A stretch of 64,000 nucleotides of DNA, taken from positions 62,001 through 126,000 of the forward strand of contig CAJTVI010000001.1 of assembly GCA_910579545.1 (NCBI GenBank). The letters are read 5' to 3'. Positions 1 to 8,464 of the stretch are shown piece after piece. The position numbers were made by a program, and so were the translations under genes. The notes beneath the pieces were generated by a model. That model saw only the letters and a program-made list of their open reading frames with translations, ran no database searches and had not been told where the DNA came from. Numbering within the stretch: the stretch's first letter is position 1; every line of letters begins with the position of its first letter. The DNA is from an uncultured Oscillospiraceae bacterium (GTDB taxonomy: Bacteria; Bacillota; Clostridia; Oscillospirales; Ruminococcaceae).

Positions 1-836
1 AGCAGAATGGGCGGTTTGCCTATATCACCCAGATCGGCACCGGCAACTACAACGAAAAAACCAGCGAGCTGTATACCGACCTTGCCTTTGTCACCTCCAA
101 CCAGGCGGTGGGGGAGGAGGCGGCCGCCGTGTTTAACAATCTGGCGGTGGAGCGGCTTACCCCCACCGCCAGCGAGCTGCTGGTGGCCCCGCTCTGCTTT
201 AAGAGCGTGCTTTTAAAGGAGATCGAGGCCGAGGTCGAGGAGGCAAAGCTGGGCCGCCCCAGCCGGATCATCCTGAAAAACAACTCGGTGAGCGACAAGG
301 ATCTCATGCTGGCCCTCTCGGACGCCTCCTGCGCCGGGGTACAGGTGGACATGATCGTGCGCGGCATCTGCTGCATGCGCGCCGGGGTGCCGGATGCCAC
401 CGAAAATATCCGCATCCGCAGCATTGTGGGGCGGTACCTGGAGCATTCCCGCATCTACGCCTTTGGCGCCGAGGACCGGCTGCGGGTCTATATTGCCTCG
501 GGCGACTTTTTGACCCGCAACACCGAACGCAGGGTCGAGGTTGGGGTGCGCATCCGGGACGCCGTCCTCATCAAAAAGCTGATGGGCCTGCTGGACCTGG
601 AACTACGGGACAATGTCAACGCCCGCCAGATGCGGCCGGACGGCAGCTATGTAAAGGTAAAGCCGGCCGAGGGCGAGCCGCTGGTGGACAGCCAGATGGC
701 CCTGTACGAATACTTTAAGGACGGCTTTGCGGTTCCGGCAGCTAAGGCCCCGGCCAAAAAGCCAAAGCCCGCCGCAAGGCCAAAGCCGGCCCCCAAAAAG
801 GGCTTTTTGGCAAAGCTGATCGGCCGCCGGCGCTAA
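1..836 (+). CDS. ppk1: Polyphosphate kinase 1, C-terminal part (cut by window edge)
   Basis: Polyphosphate kinase transfers the gamma phosphate of ATP onto inorganic polyphosphate. Only the C-terminal ~277 residues are in the window; the frame is open from base 3 and the start lies upstream. The visible part begins with the conserved GTGNYNEKT stretch followed by LYTDLAF, typical of the PPK1 C-terminal catalytic domains, and later carries SIVGRYLEHSRIYAFG and a TRNTERRVEV segment close to the family consensus. After the catalytic domain there is an unusual ~35-residue tail rich in Ala, Pro and Lys that ends in a basic RRR. A terminator follows directly, so this is the last gene of its transcript. 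The assignment is by motif recognition and is firm; the role of the tail is unknown. Confidence 0.93.
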   Translation, partial: QNGRFAYITQIGTGNYNEKTSELYTDLAFVTSNQAVGEEAAAVFNNLAVERLTPTASELLVAPLCFKSVLLKEIEAEVEEAKLGRPSRIILKNNSVSDKDLMLALSDASCAGVQVDMIVRGICCMRAGVPDATENIRIRSIVGRYLEHSRIYAFGAEDRLRVYIASGDFLTRNTERRVEVGVRIRDAVLIKKLMGLLDLELRDNVNARQMRPDGSYVKVKPAEGEPLVDSQMALYEYFKDGFAVPAAKAPAKKPKPAARPKPAPKKGFLAKLIGRRR

Positions 837-870
837 AAAACCGGGCGGCGGGCGCTTTGCGCAGCGTAAG

Positions 871-911
871 GCAAACCGCGCCAACACACGAACATTGGCG
901 CGGTTTGCTTT
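871..911 (+). terminator. Intrinsic terminator after ppk1
   Basis: A perfect 14-bp stem (871-884 paired with 895-908) with a 10-nt loop, followed by a short T run. It lies 35 bp after the ppk1 stop and before the ribosome binding site of the next gene. Confidence 0.75.
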
Positions 912-993
912 GGGCACGGCGGAATCGCCGGCAATCGGGCCGGGACGCCGGGAATTGTATCGCAGGCATAAAAGGAAAGGGGAGATGCAGGGC

Positions 994-3819
994 ATGAAAG
1001 CGTTTTGGCGTTTGGCTGCGGGGCTGCTCTGCGCGGCCCTGCTGATCTTCCCCGTTTATGCCGAGGACGGCCCAAACGCCGAAGGGGAGCCGCCAAACGG
1101 CGAGCCCGCGCGGGAGCTCAAGGCGGTGTGGCTTGTGCCGGGGCAGGACTTTTTGCTGCCGGAGAACCCCGCAGAGGCGCAGGCCGGGCTGAACGCCGCC
1201 CTGGACCAGATCGAAGCCTACGGCATGAACGCGGTGTTTTACCCCATCAACAGCGAGGCCGGGGCGCTGTTTGGCTCGCAGCAGTTCCCCGAAGCGACGG
1301 GGTACGACCTTGCCGGCTGGATCGAGGCGGGGGCCGCCGAGCGGGGCCTTAGCGCCTATGCCGTGCTGGACGCCTCCTTTTTGCCGGATGGGCAGGGCGG
1401 GTACGGCCCGCGCACCCTGCTTACGGCCGGGGGCGTACAGCAGGCCTGCGCCCTTGCGCGGGAGTTTTTGGCCGCCCATAAGCCAAACGCCCTTTTGCTG
1501 GACGGCTACTGCAACCAAAAAACCGCCGAAAGCATGGCCGCCTACCGGGCCGAGGGGGCCTCGATGGGGTTTGAAAACTGGGTGCGGGAGTGCACCACCT
1601 CGCTGGTGGTCAATGTACAGCAGGCTGCCGCGCAGGCCGCCCCCAACACCCGGTTTGGCCTTGTGGCCGGGCCGGTTTGGGCCAACGCCGCCAGCTTTGC
1701 GGGCGGCAGCGACACCGTCGCGGAGTACCAGATGCGCAGCGACGGCTTTGTGGACCTGCCCGCCATCCTGATTTTGGCCAGGCCCCAGATGCTGGCGGTG
1801 CGCTGCCCCGGCTCCACCACCGACGAACAGCTCAATTTCAGCAAGCTGCTCTCCTGGTGGGCGCAGCAGGCAAGCGAAGCCGGCTGCCGGGTCTACGCGC
1901 TGCTGGCAAACGACCGGCTGGGCGGCGACGAGCCGGGCTGGAAAGCCCCGGACCAGGTGATGCGGCAGGTGATCGCCAGCCGGGACACCGAGGGCTGCGG
2001 CGGGGTGGTGTACGGCTCCTACCGGGCCCTCACCGAGGACCGCGGCGGCTCCACCGGGGTGCTTTTGCAGTATTACGGCAACCAGGTGGACGAGCAGGAT
2101 ATCCTCACCGACCTCACCGTTTCCACGCCGGAACAGCGTACCTTTACCACCCGGGAGCCCACCGTGCATTTTTACGGCGCCAGCGATCCCAATTTCTCCC
2201 TCCAGCTCAACGGCCAAACCCTTGCCCGCACCGAAAACGGCGTATTTTCGGCCGATTACGACCTCAGCCCGGGGCTTAACACCTTCTCGTTTACCCACAA
2301 GGAAAAAACCATCACCTACAACATCACCCGGGAGGTGGTGATCATCCAGGAGGTCGCGCCGGCCGGCGCCATCACGGTGGAGGGCGGCACCCAGGTGCAC
2401 ATCACGGTCAAGGCCTATGCCGGCGCGACGGTGCAGGCGTCGGTGGGGGGCGTGTCGGTGCCCCTTACCGAGCAGCAGCAAACCGATGATGGGGCGGACG
2501 GCACCTCCGGCTATGTGCCGTACGCCGGCGTGTACACCGCCCCCGCCGCCGGCGAGAGCGAGCAGGATGCCGGCACGGTCCAGGTAAGCGCCAGCTGGCA
2601 GGGCGTTACCCAAACCGCCGCGGGCGGCTCGATCCGGGTGGCCGCGGCGCCCCGGCAGGCCCCGCAGGTGGAAGGGCAGAAGGGCAGCATGGTGGAGGTG
2701 ACCGCCGCCCAGGCCCGCACCTATCCGGGCGGGGTGCTCAGCAACGACCCCTGGGGCAACTGCTTCCCGCTGCCGGCCGGCACGGTGGACTACCTTGTAA
2801 GCGACAAGCTTACCTACACGGCGGACGGCACCACCGGCGAATACTACCTGCTGGGCAGCGGCCTGCGGGTCTCGGCCGCGGACGTCACGAGCCTGGGCGA
2901 GGTGGAATGGGAGTGGAGCCGGCTCACCGGCGCGTCCTCCTCTGCGGACGGGGACTTTTTGTACATCCGGCTGGACCGCACCCGCAAAACCGCCTATACG
3001 GTGGAGTTTTCGCCCATGTCCTTCAGCGGCGTTACCGGCGTGCAGAGCTTTGGCGCGTCCCAGATGACCATCGCCCTCAAGGATACCCAGCTGGAGGCCG
3101 GCGGGCTGGAGCTGGCCGGCAATACCCTGTTTGCCGGCGCTTCGCTCAGCCAGCAGGGCAACGACGCGGTGCTCACCCTCTCGCTGCGCAAGGCGGGGGC
3201 CTTCCTTGGCTACCGCGCCTACTACGAGGGGGACACGCTGGTCTTCCGCTTTCGGCAGATCCCGGCTGTTTCGGGCGGCAATCTCGCGGGGCTCAAGGTC
3301 TATCTGGATCCCGGCCACGGCGGGTACGACGGCGGCACCTCGATCGAGGGGATGTACACCGAAAAAACCATGAACGCAAACCTTGCGGCCCGCACGGCCG
3401 AGATCCTGCGCGGCCGCGGGGCCGAGGTGCAGGTGACCGACACCTCGGGCTATGTCAGCCTGGGCAGCCGGGTCAGCCAGTCGCAGGGGTTCTGCCCGCA
3501 CCTGTTTGTAAGCATCCACCACAATTCCTCCGGCGCGTCGGTCACCGGCACCGAGGCCTACTTTTTTAACCCCTATTCCGAGCTTTTAGCCGACCAGCTT
3601 GCCGCCCGTGTCTCCTCGGCCATCGCCACCCGGGACCGGGGCGAAAAATATGGCATTTACCGGGTAACCACCCATATGGAATTCCCGGCCTGCTTGGTGG
3701 AATGCGGCTTTTTGACCAATACCGGCGAACTGTCCAAGCTCTGTGACAGCGGCTATCAGGACGCCATGGCCCACGCCATTGCCGACGCCATCGAGGCGGC
3801 CATCCTCTCGATGCAGTAA
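994..3819 (+). CDS. Exported N-acetylmuramoyl-L-alanine amidase with N-terminal glycosidase-like domain
   Basis: A 941-residue exported wall hydrolase. ATG at 994 is preferred over 985 because the GGGGAG ribosome site sits about 9 nt upstream of 994 but touches 985. Residues 1-26 form a signal peptide (KAFWRLAAGLLCAALL then VYA|ED). The next ~350 residues begin with ELKAVWL and YGMNAVFYPI, like the DUF187/GHL10 glycosyl-hydrolase-like domain. A beta-rich middle follows. The last ~180 residues are an Amidase_3 domain: the zinc ligands appear in LDPGHGGYDGG, in the glutamate of YTEKTMN, and in SIHHNSS, and the catalytic glutamate in LVECGFLTN. The enzyme should cut the amide bond between MurNAc and L-Ala. 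A fusion with a GHL10-like domain suggests it attacks both glycan and stem, but glycosidase activity is inference. It stands alone between a terminator and the spoIVF-like pair. Confidence 0.88.
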   Translation: MKAFWRLAAGLLCAALLIFPVYAEDGPNAEGEPPNGEPARELKAVWLVPGQDFLLPENPAEAQAGLNAALDQIEAYGMNAVFYPINSEAGALFGSQQFPEATGYDLAGWIEAGAAERGLSAYAVLDASFLPDGQGGYGPRTLLTAGGVQQACALAREFLAAHKPNALLLDGYCNQKTAESMAAYRAEGASMGFENWVRECTTSLVVNVQQAAAQAAPNTRFGLVAGPVWANAASFAGGSDTVAEYQMRSDGFVDLPAILILARPQMLAVRCPGSTTDEQLNFSKLLSWWAQQASEAGCRVYALLANDRLGGDEPGWKAPDQVMRQVIASRDTEGCGGVVYGSYRALTEDRGGSTGVLLQYYGNQVDEQDILTDLTVSTPEQRTFTTREPTVHFYGASDPNFSLQLNGQTLARTENGVFSADYDLSPGLNTFSFTHKEKTITYNITREVVIIQEVAPAGAITVEGGTQVHITVKAYAGATVQASVGGVSVPLTEQQQTDDGADGTSGYVPYAGVYTAPAAGESEQDAGTVQVSASWQGVTQTAAGGSIRVAAAPRQAPQVEGQKGSMVEVTAAQARTYPGGVLSNDPWGNCFPLPAGTVDYLVSDKLTYTADGTTGEYYLLGSGLRVSAADVTSLGEVEWEWSRLTGASSSADGDFLYIRLDRTRKTAYTVEFSPMSFSGVTGVQSFGASQMTIALKDTQLEAGGLELAGNTLFAGASLSQQGNDAVLTLSLRKAGAFLGYRAYYEGDTLVFRFRQIPAVSGGNLAGLKVYLDPGHGGYDGGTSIEGMYTEKTMNANLAARTAEILRGRGAEVQVTDTSGYVSLGSRVSQSQGFCPHLFVSIHHNSSGASVTGTEAYFFNPYSELLADQLAARVSSAIATRDRGEKYGIYRVTTHMEFPACLVECGFLTNTGELSKLCDSGYQDAMAHAIADAIEAAILSMQ

Positions 3820-3949
3820 GGCGCCGCATTTGGCGGTTCATTCCCTCCAGCCCGGCCGCATATACTGGTACTAAGCGCGAAGGTCCGGGACAAGGCCGGC
3901 AAAACAGCCCTGTCCCAGCCAAAAAACAGGACGGAGGGCATAGGGCAAT

Positions 3950-4840
3950 ATGTGGAAAGCAGCAGCGGGTATGGGGGAGCAACCGGTTTTGCAGGCGGCG
4001 GAAAGCCCGCAGCCCACGGCGGCAAAGCTGCTGCGGCAGGCCCTGGCCCCGCCCAAAGAAAAGCCGGCCCTGCGCCAGCCGCCCAACTACCTGCTGCGCA
4101 CCCAGCTTGCCATCTGTGCCGGGCTGCTGCTGCTGTTTTTGGCGGCGCGGCAGCTGGGCTGGCCGGTCTATACCCAGTGCCGGGCGCATCTTGCAAAGGC
4201 GCTGGAACAGGGGATCGACCTCTCCGAGCAGGCCGAACTGGTGCGGTTTGCCGGCAAGTTTGTGGAGGATGTGCGCATCCGGGCCACCGCGGGGGCCGGC
4301 GCTCTGGCGGGGCAGGCCGGGGCCGGGGAGCCAGCGCCGGGGGCCGGCAGCGAAACCCAGCCGCTGGTAAGCCTTGGCACTGCGCCCCAAAACACCGCCC
4401 AAAAAACAGCCCCGCCGGACGGATATTCTCTGAAAAGTTATGTACCTTTACAGCAGCTGAGCCTGCCGCTTGCGGCGTTTTCGGTCACCTCCGGGTATGG
4501 CTGGCGCAGCCACCCTATCACCGGCCGGTCGGATTTCCACACCGGGGTGGACATGGCGGCGGCGGAGGGCACCCCCATCGCCCCCGCGCTGCCGGGCATC
4601 GTGCTGGATACCGGGCGCAGCCGATCCTACGGCAACTATGTGCTGCTTTTGCACGCCGATGGTGTAGCCACCCAGTACTGCCACATGCAGTATGTGTTTG
4701 TGCGCAGGGGCGAGGAGATAGGGCAGGGGAGCGTGCTTGGCACGGTGGGCAGCACCGGCATGGCCACCGGGCCGCACCTGCATTTTGAGCTGAGCTTTGA
4801 CGACCTGCACTATAACCCCGCCAAGGCGCTGGGGCTTTGA
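3950..4840 (+). CDS. Membrane-anchored M23 peptidase, SpoIVFA-like
   Basis: A 296-residue type II membrane protein. Residues 1-50 are cytoplasmic, 51-68 form one membrane helix, then an Ala/Gly/Pro-rich linker leads to a LytM/M23 domain from about residue 170. All zinc-site residues of an active M23 peptidase are present: H197 and D201 in HTGVD, H245 in YCHMQ, and H276/H278 in HLHFEL. The next gene is spoIVFB and overlaps this stop codon, which is the place held by spoIVFA in Bacillus, where the SpoIVFA LytM-like domain restrains SpoIVFB in the outer forespore membrane. I infer a SpoIVFA role. Unlike what is usually described for SpoIVFA, this copy looks catalytically intact, so it could also be a SpoIIQ/LytM-type wall enzyme. 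A GGAGGG sits 11 nt before the ATG. Confidence 0.72.
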   Translation: MWKAAAGMGEQPVLQAAESPQPTAAKLLRQALAPPKEKPALRQPPNYLLRTQLAICAGLLLLFLAARQLGWPVYTQCRAHLAKALEQGIDLSEQAELVRFAGKFVEDVRIRATAGAGALAGQAGAGEPAPGAGSETQPLVSLGTAPQNTAQKTAPPDGYSLKSYVPLQQLSLPLAAFSVTSGYGWRSHPITGRSDFHTGVDMAAAEGTPIAPALPGIVLDTGRSRSYGNYVLLLHADGVATQYCHMQYVFVRRGEEIGQGSVLGTVGSTGMATGPHLHFELSFDDLHYNPAKALGL

Positions 4841-5262
4841 AAAGGCTGCGGGTCCGCCACCCGGTACTGCTGCTGGCTGGGCTGGTGCTGCTTTTGCAGC
4901 GGGACCCCCTGGGCCTTGTGCGTATGGCGCTGCTGGCCTCGGTGCTGCATGAGGGCGGGCATCTGGCGGTGTTCTGGCTTTATAAGCGCCGCTGGCCGGT
5001 GCTTACGGTCTCGATGCGGGGCATCGGCATGGAACTGCGGGGCGAGTGGTTCACCCCTGCCCAGCAGCTTTGGCTTGCGGCCGCCGGGCCGCTGGCCAAT
5101 TTTGCGGTGTCCGCGGCGGTTTGCCTGTTCTTACAGCACAAGGCCAGCTACGCGGGCTATTTTTTTGCCTGCGCAAACCTCTGCGTGGGCCTTTTTAACC
5201 TCTTGCCCCTGGGCCGGCTGGACGGCCGCAGGATCCTGCAGGCGCTGCTGCAGGGGCGGTAA
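4837..5262 (+). CDS. spoIVFB: Intramembrane M50 metalloprotease SpoIVFB
   Basis: A 141-residue, almost wholly hydrophobic site-2 protease. TTG at 4837 overlaps the stop of the M23 gene (TTGA), so the two are translationally coupled. The zinc motif HEGGH is at residues 38-42, an AAAGPLANF segment follows, and the second metal motif NLLPLGRLDG is at 121-130 with Asp129 as third ligand. In Bacillus SpoIVFB cleaves pro-sigma-K in the mother cell. The protein is shorter than Bacillus SpoIVFB (about 290 residues) and lacks its CBS domain, which is common in Clostridia. A shared terminator follows. Substrate identity is inferred from context; sigma-K is not in this window. Confidence 0.85.
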   Translation: MKRLRVRHPVLLLAGLVLLLQRDPLGLVRMALLASVLHEGGHLAVFWLYKRRWPVLTVSMRGIGMELRGEWFTPAQQLWLAAAGPLANFAVSAAVCLFLQHKASYAGYFFACANLCVGLFNLLPLGRLDGRRILQALLQGR

Positions 5263-5270
5263 ATAACCGC

Positions 5271-5320
5271 AAAAAAAAGAGGGATCTCCCAAAAGCTTTA
5301 GGGGGATCCCTCTTTTTTTT
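5271..5320. terminator. Bidirectional terminator between spoIVFB and the XRE gene
   Basis: An A-rich run, a GC-rich stem (GAGGGATC pairing with GATCCCTC, with CCC/GGG inside), an AAGCTTTAG-type loop, then eight T. The symmetric A and T tracts let it serve both converging transcripts. Confidence 0.88.
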
Positions 5321-5340
5321 GCGTCTGTATGTGTAAAACT

Positions 5341-5688
5341 TCATTCTGGCAGCGAATGGCCGCAGGCCAGGAGATAATTTTTGAGGATTTCCTCCAGGCA
5401 CTTCAGCTGTGTTTTATTGAGCGGTTCGATATATCTGAGCAGAGGCTCCTGATTTACTGCGGAGGGCCTGCCGGTCAGGATATAATCAGCGCTCACATTC
5501 AGCGCGCTGCAAAGGTTTAGCAGGCTTTCCGCGCGTATGTTTTTGATCCCGCGCTCCACACAGGCAAAAAATTGCCAGGACAAACCAGAAGCCTCGGCAG
5601 CCTGCTCCTGCGTCCATCCAAGCTGCTTTCGCCGTGCCGCAATTCGAGCGCCCATTCCCACCGCAAGTTCTGTTCTCTCTTTTGCCAT
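5341..5688 (-). CDS. XRE-family helix-turn-helix regulator
   Basis: A 115-residue DNA-binding protein. The N-terminal ~65 residues are a Cro/C1-type domain: GARIAARRKQLGWTQEQAAEASGLS, then a CVERG-type recognition helix end, then SLLNLCSALNVSADYILTG. The C-terminal ~45 residues (LLRYIEPLNKTQLKCLEEIL) look like a short helical dimerisation region. ATG at 5688 has an AAGGAGA site. The gene is AT-richer than its surroundings and is read divergently from the NeuD-like gene across a very AT-rich 174-bp region, so it probably controls that gene and itself. Its signal and targets are unknown. No toxin partner is adjacent. Confidence 0.85.
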   Translation of the reverse strand: MAKERTELAVGMGARIAARRKQLGWTQEQAAEASGLSWQFFACVERGIKNIRAESLLNLCSALNVSADYILTGRPSAVNQEPLLRYIEPLNKTQLKCLEEILKNYLLACGHSLPE

Positions 5689-5772
5689 AATATAATCTCC
5701 TTTTATTGCCGTATATAATAGTTTAGAGAGAGAAAGGGGCAGTTGAATATTGCTTTAAATAACTAAATAATA

Positions 5773-5801
5773 TTGCCAATAATATAGTATTGTGATATAG
5801 T
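5773..5801 (+). promoter_or_regulatory. Sigma-A promoter for the NeuD-like gene
   Basis: TTGCCA at 5773-5778, a 17-bp spacer, TATAGT at 5796-5801. A small dyad TATTGcCAATA overlaps the -35 element and could be the XRE operator (inference). Confidence 0.6.
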
Positions 5802-5862
5802 TGAGGTGCAAACAAAAATATGAAAGGTGGCATCATCCTCACAGTTTTGGGATGGGACGGCA

Positions 5863-6477
5863 ATGAAAAATGTTGTAATTATTGGCACAGGTGGGCATGC
5901 AAAGGTGGTTGCGGACATTGTACTGAGTTCCAAAGACCATTTGCTGGGATTTCTTACCAGCGATACCGGGATAAAAAGCTTTATGGGGTGGCCTGTTTTA
6001 GGAAGGGATACAGAATACGAACCGTTTTTGCAGCATCAATTTGTGGTTGCCATTGGAAATGCCGTTGCCCGTGAGCGGATCGTTTCTTCTATGAACCAGG
6101 CGAATGCAAAATGGTATACGGCCATACACCCTTCGGCAATGGTGTCTGCCGTTCACAGCACCATCGGGGAGGGCAGCGTTGTTATGCCTTACGCTGTAAT
6201 CAATCCGTGTGCCCAAATAGGGGCCCATTGTATCGTTAATTCCAACGCAACCGTAGAACACGATAACCAAATCGGTGATTTTGTCCATATATCGGTTGGC
6301 GCAAAACTTGCAGGGACCGTTGTGATCGGCAGGCGGACATGGGTTGGCGTTGGGGCGGCAGTTCGGGACAAGGTTCGCATCTGCCAGGATTGCATGATCG
6401 GCGCAGGTGCTGTTGTTGTAAAAAACATAGAGGTTCCCGGCATATACGTTGGTGTCCCAGCCCGCCGGGTGAAGTGA
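5863..6477 (+). CDS. NeuD/PglD-family sugar O- or N-acyltransferase
   Basis: A 204-residue acetyltransferase. ATG at 5863 is chosen because MKNVVIIGTGGHAKVVADI is the standard start of the family; a GTG 36 bp upstream lacks a ribosome site. Residues 1-80 form the Rossmann-like PglD_N nucleotide-sugar domain. From about residue 85 there are left-handed beta-helix hexapeptide repeats (STIGEGSVVMPYAVI, IGAHCIVNSNATVEHD, IGDFVHISVGAKLAG, IGRRTWVGVGAAV). The histidine in VEHDNQIGDFVH matches the catalytic base of PglD. Such enzymes acetylate sialic acid, legionaminic-acid-type or bacillosamine precursors using acetyl-CoA, but no nonulosonate or polysaccharide genes are nearby. Composition is AT-richer than the flanks, which points to acquisition by transfer. 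Confidence 0.85.
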   Translation: MKNVVIIGTGGHAKVVADIVLSSKDHLLGFLTSDTGIKSFMGWPVLGRDTEYEPFLQHQFVVAIGNAVARERIVSSMNQANAKWYTAIHPSAMVSAVHSTIGEGSVVMPYAVINPCAQIGAHCIVNSNATVEHDNQIGDFVHISVGAKLAGTVVIGRRTWVGVGAAVRDKVRICQDCMIGAGAVVVKNIEVPGIYVGVPARRVK

Positions 6478-6518
6478 GGGGCAGACAGGCAGCGCAGCCT
6501 CTTTGAGGGGCGGGATAA

Positions 6519-6547
6519 TTGCATTTTCCTGCTGGATACGGTACAAT
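6519..6547 (+). promoter_or_regulatory. Sigma-A promoter for the radical SAM operon
   Basis: TTGCAT at 6519-6524, a 17-bp spacer, TACAAT at 6542-6547. Transcription would start near 6554, about 40 nt before the TTG start of the next gene. Confidence 0.7.
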
Positions 6548-6592
6548 AAGCAAAAGCTTTTGAATGTTGCCGTATACGCGGGAGGAATCAAA

Positions 6593-8464
6593 TTGTTCGA
6601 CCCAAAGCTTACAGAAGCCCTGGCGCATGTGCAAAAGCCGGGGCGGTACACCGGCGGCGAGCCGGGCAGCGTATATAAAGACCCGGCCAAAATGGACTTG
6701 CGGTTTGCCTTTTGTTTCCCGGATACCTACGAGGTGGGCATGTCCTTTCTGGGCATGAAAATCCTGTACGAGCTGCTCAACGCCCGGCCGAACTGGTGGT
6801 GCGAGCGGGCCTTTATGCCCTGGCTGGATATGAAGGAACAGCACGAGCGGCTGGCGCTGCCGCTTTACACGCTGGAAAGCAAGACCCCGCTGGCCGCCTT
6901 TGACGTGGTGGGCTTTACATTGCAATACGAACTTTCGTACACCAACATCCTTGCCATGCTGGATCTTGCGGGCATCCCATTTTATGCCAAGGACCGGGAC
7001 GAACACTGGCCGCTGATCGTGGCGGGGGGCCCGTGTGTTTGCAATGCCGAGCCCCTGGCCGATTTTTTTGACATGATGATGCTGGGCGAGGGGGAGGAGC
7101 AGCTGCCCTGGGTTTGCCAGGAGGTGGAAAAGGCAAAAAAAGAGGGGCTTTGCAAGCGGGAACTGCTACGCCGGATCGCCCGGCTGCCCGGCTGCTATGT
7201 GCCCTCCTTTTATGATGTAAGCTACCTGCCGGACGGCAGGGTAGCGGCCATCCGCCCCAACGATGCGGCCGCCCCGGCCCGGGTGACCAAGGCGATCCTT
7301 ACGGATATGGATCAGTTTGCCCCGCCCACCAATTTTGTGGTGCCCATGGTGGGGGCGGTGCACGACCGCGCCCAGATCGAGGTGCTGCGGGGCTGTGTTC
7401 GGGGCTGCCGCTTTTGCCAGGCCGGGTTTTTGTACCGGCCCATGCGCCAGCGCAGCGCCCGGATTTTGAATGATGCGGCCCGGCAGCTTTGTGCCAATAC
7501 CGGGTACGAGGAGGTCAGCCTTACCAGCCTTTCTACCTCGGACCACGCCGGGCTGGAGACCCTTTTGGACCAGATGGACGGCTGGACCCAGGCCGAGCAT
7601 GTAAGCATCTCGCTGCCCTCGCTGCGCATCGACAATTTCAGCGAGAGCCTGATCGAAAAAACCAACAAGGTGCGCAAAAGCGGCCTGACCTTTGCGCCCG
7701 AGGCGGGCACCCAGCGCCTGCGGGACGTCATCAACAAGAACATCACCTGGGAGGAGATCGAAAAAAGCTGCAATATCGCGTTTGCGGCGGGGTATACCTC
7801 GGTCAAACTCTATTTTATGATGGGCCTGCCCACCGAGACTCTGGAGGACATCGAGGGCATTGCCAACACGGCCCAGCGGATCGTGGACCTCTATTATGCC
7901 AACCCCGCAAAGCCCAAGGGCAAGGGGGTGCAGGTGACCATCAGCGTGGCCTGCTTTGTGCCAAAGCCGCACACGCCGTTCCAGTTTGTGCCGCAGGACA
8001 CCCGCGAAAGCCTGCAAAAAAAGCAGCAGCACCTTTTGCACAGCGTGCACAGCCGCAAGATCAAGGTAAACTACCACGACAGCGCCACCAGCTACCTGGA
8101 GGCGGTGTTTGCCAAGGGGGACCGGCGGCTGGCCCCGGCCCTGGTGGAGGCCTACCGGCGGGGCTGCTTTTTTGACGGCTGGGACGAGTGCCTCCAGTAC
8201 GACGTGTGGCGCTCGGTGTTTGCCGACCTTGGACTGGACATGGCCTTTTACGCCAACCGGCCGCTCGCTTTGGACGAGGTTACCCCCTGGAGCCATCTGG
8301 ATTACGGGGTGAGCCAGGAGTTTTTGGTGCGGGAATACCAAAAGGCGCTGGCCGGCGCCACCACGCCGCCCTGCAGCCGCCAGTGCAGCGGCTGCGGCGC
8401 AAACCATCTGTTGGGAGGGCCCTGTTTTGACTACGGTACGGATCTGGTTTACAAAACAGAATGA
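6593..8464 (+). CDS. TIGR03960-family B12-binding radical SAM protein
   Basis: A 623-residue protein. TTG at 6593 is chosen because GGAGG lies 7 nt upstream; no in-frame ATG fits. The N-terminal ~250 residues include a cobalamin-binding-like fold with PDTYEVGMSFLGMKILYELL and LIVAGGP. The radical SAM core starts at LRGCVRGCRFCQAGF, whose cluster cysteines are C268, C272 and C275 in the less common CxxxCxxC spacing. FMMGLPTETLEDIEGI follows. The C-terminus has a Cys-rich PPCSRQCSGCGAN segment. The family is widespread in Clostridia and cyanobacteria and its reaction is not established. It overlaps the next gene by 38 bp, the usual arrangement, so the two proteins probably act together, perhaps in RNA modification (inference). 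Confidence 0.9.
   Translation: MFDPKLTEALAHVQKPGRYTGGEPGSVYKDPAKMDLRFAFCFPDTYEVGMSFLGMKILYELLNARPNWWCERAFMPWLDMKEQHERLALPLYTLESKTPLAAFDVVGFTLQYELSYTNILAMLDLAGIPFYAKDRDEHWPLIVAGGPCVCNAEPLADFFDMMMLGEGEEQLPWVCQEVEKAKKEGLCKRELLRRIARLPGCYVPSFYDVSYLPDGRVAAIRPNDAAAPARVTKAILTDMDQFAPPTNFVVPMVGAVHDRAQIEVLRGCVRGCRFCQAGFLYRPMRQRSARILNDAARQLCANTGYEEVSLTSLSTSDHAGLETLLDQMDGWTQAEHVSISLPSLRIDNFSESLIEKTNKVRKSGLTFAPEAGTQRLRDVINKNITWEEIEKSCNIAFAAGYTSVKLYFMMGLPTETLEDIEGIANTAQRIVDLYYANPAKPKGKGVQVTISVACFVPKPHTPFQFVPQDTRESLQKKQQHLLHSVHSRKIKVNYHDSATSYLEAVFAKGDRRLAPALVEAYRRGCFFDGWDECLQYDVWRSVFADLGLDMAFYANRPLALDEVTPWSHLDYGVSQEFLVREYQKALAGATTPPCSRQCSGCGANHLLGGPCFDYGTDLVYKTE

Noticed and set aside
742..3522. A 926-codon open frame on the minus strand opposite the amidase gene
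   Set aside because: It is the mirror of a GC-rich gene with strong codon bias. Its protein is Gly/Ala/His/Arg-rich with no domain, and the plus frame has clear Amidase_3 motifs.
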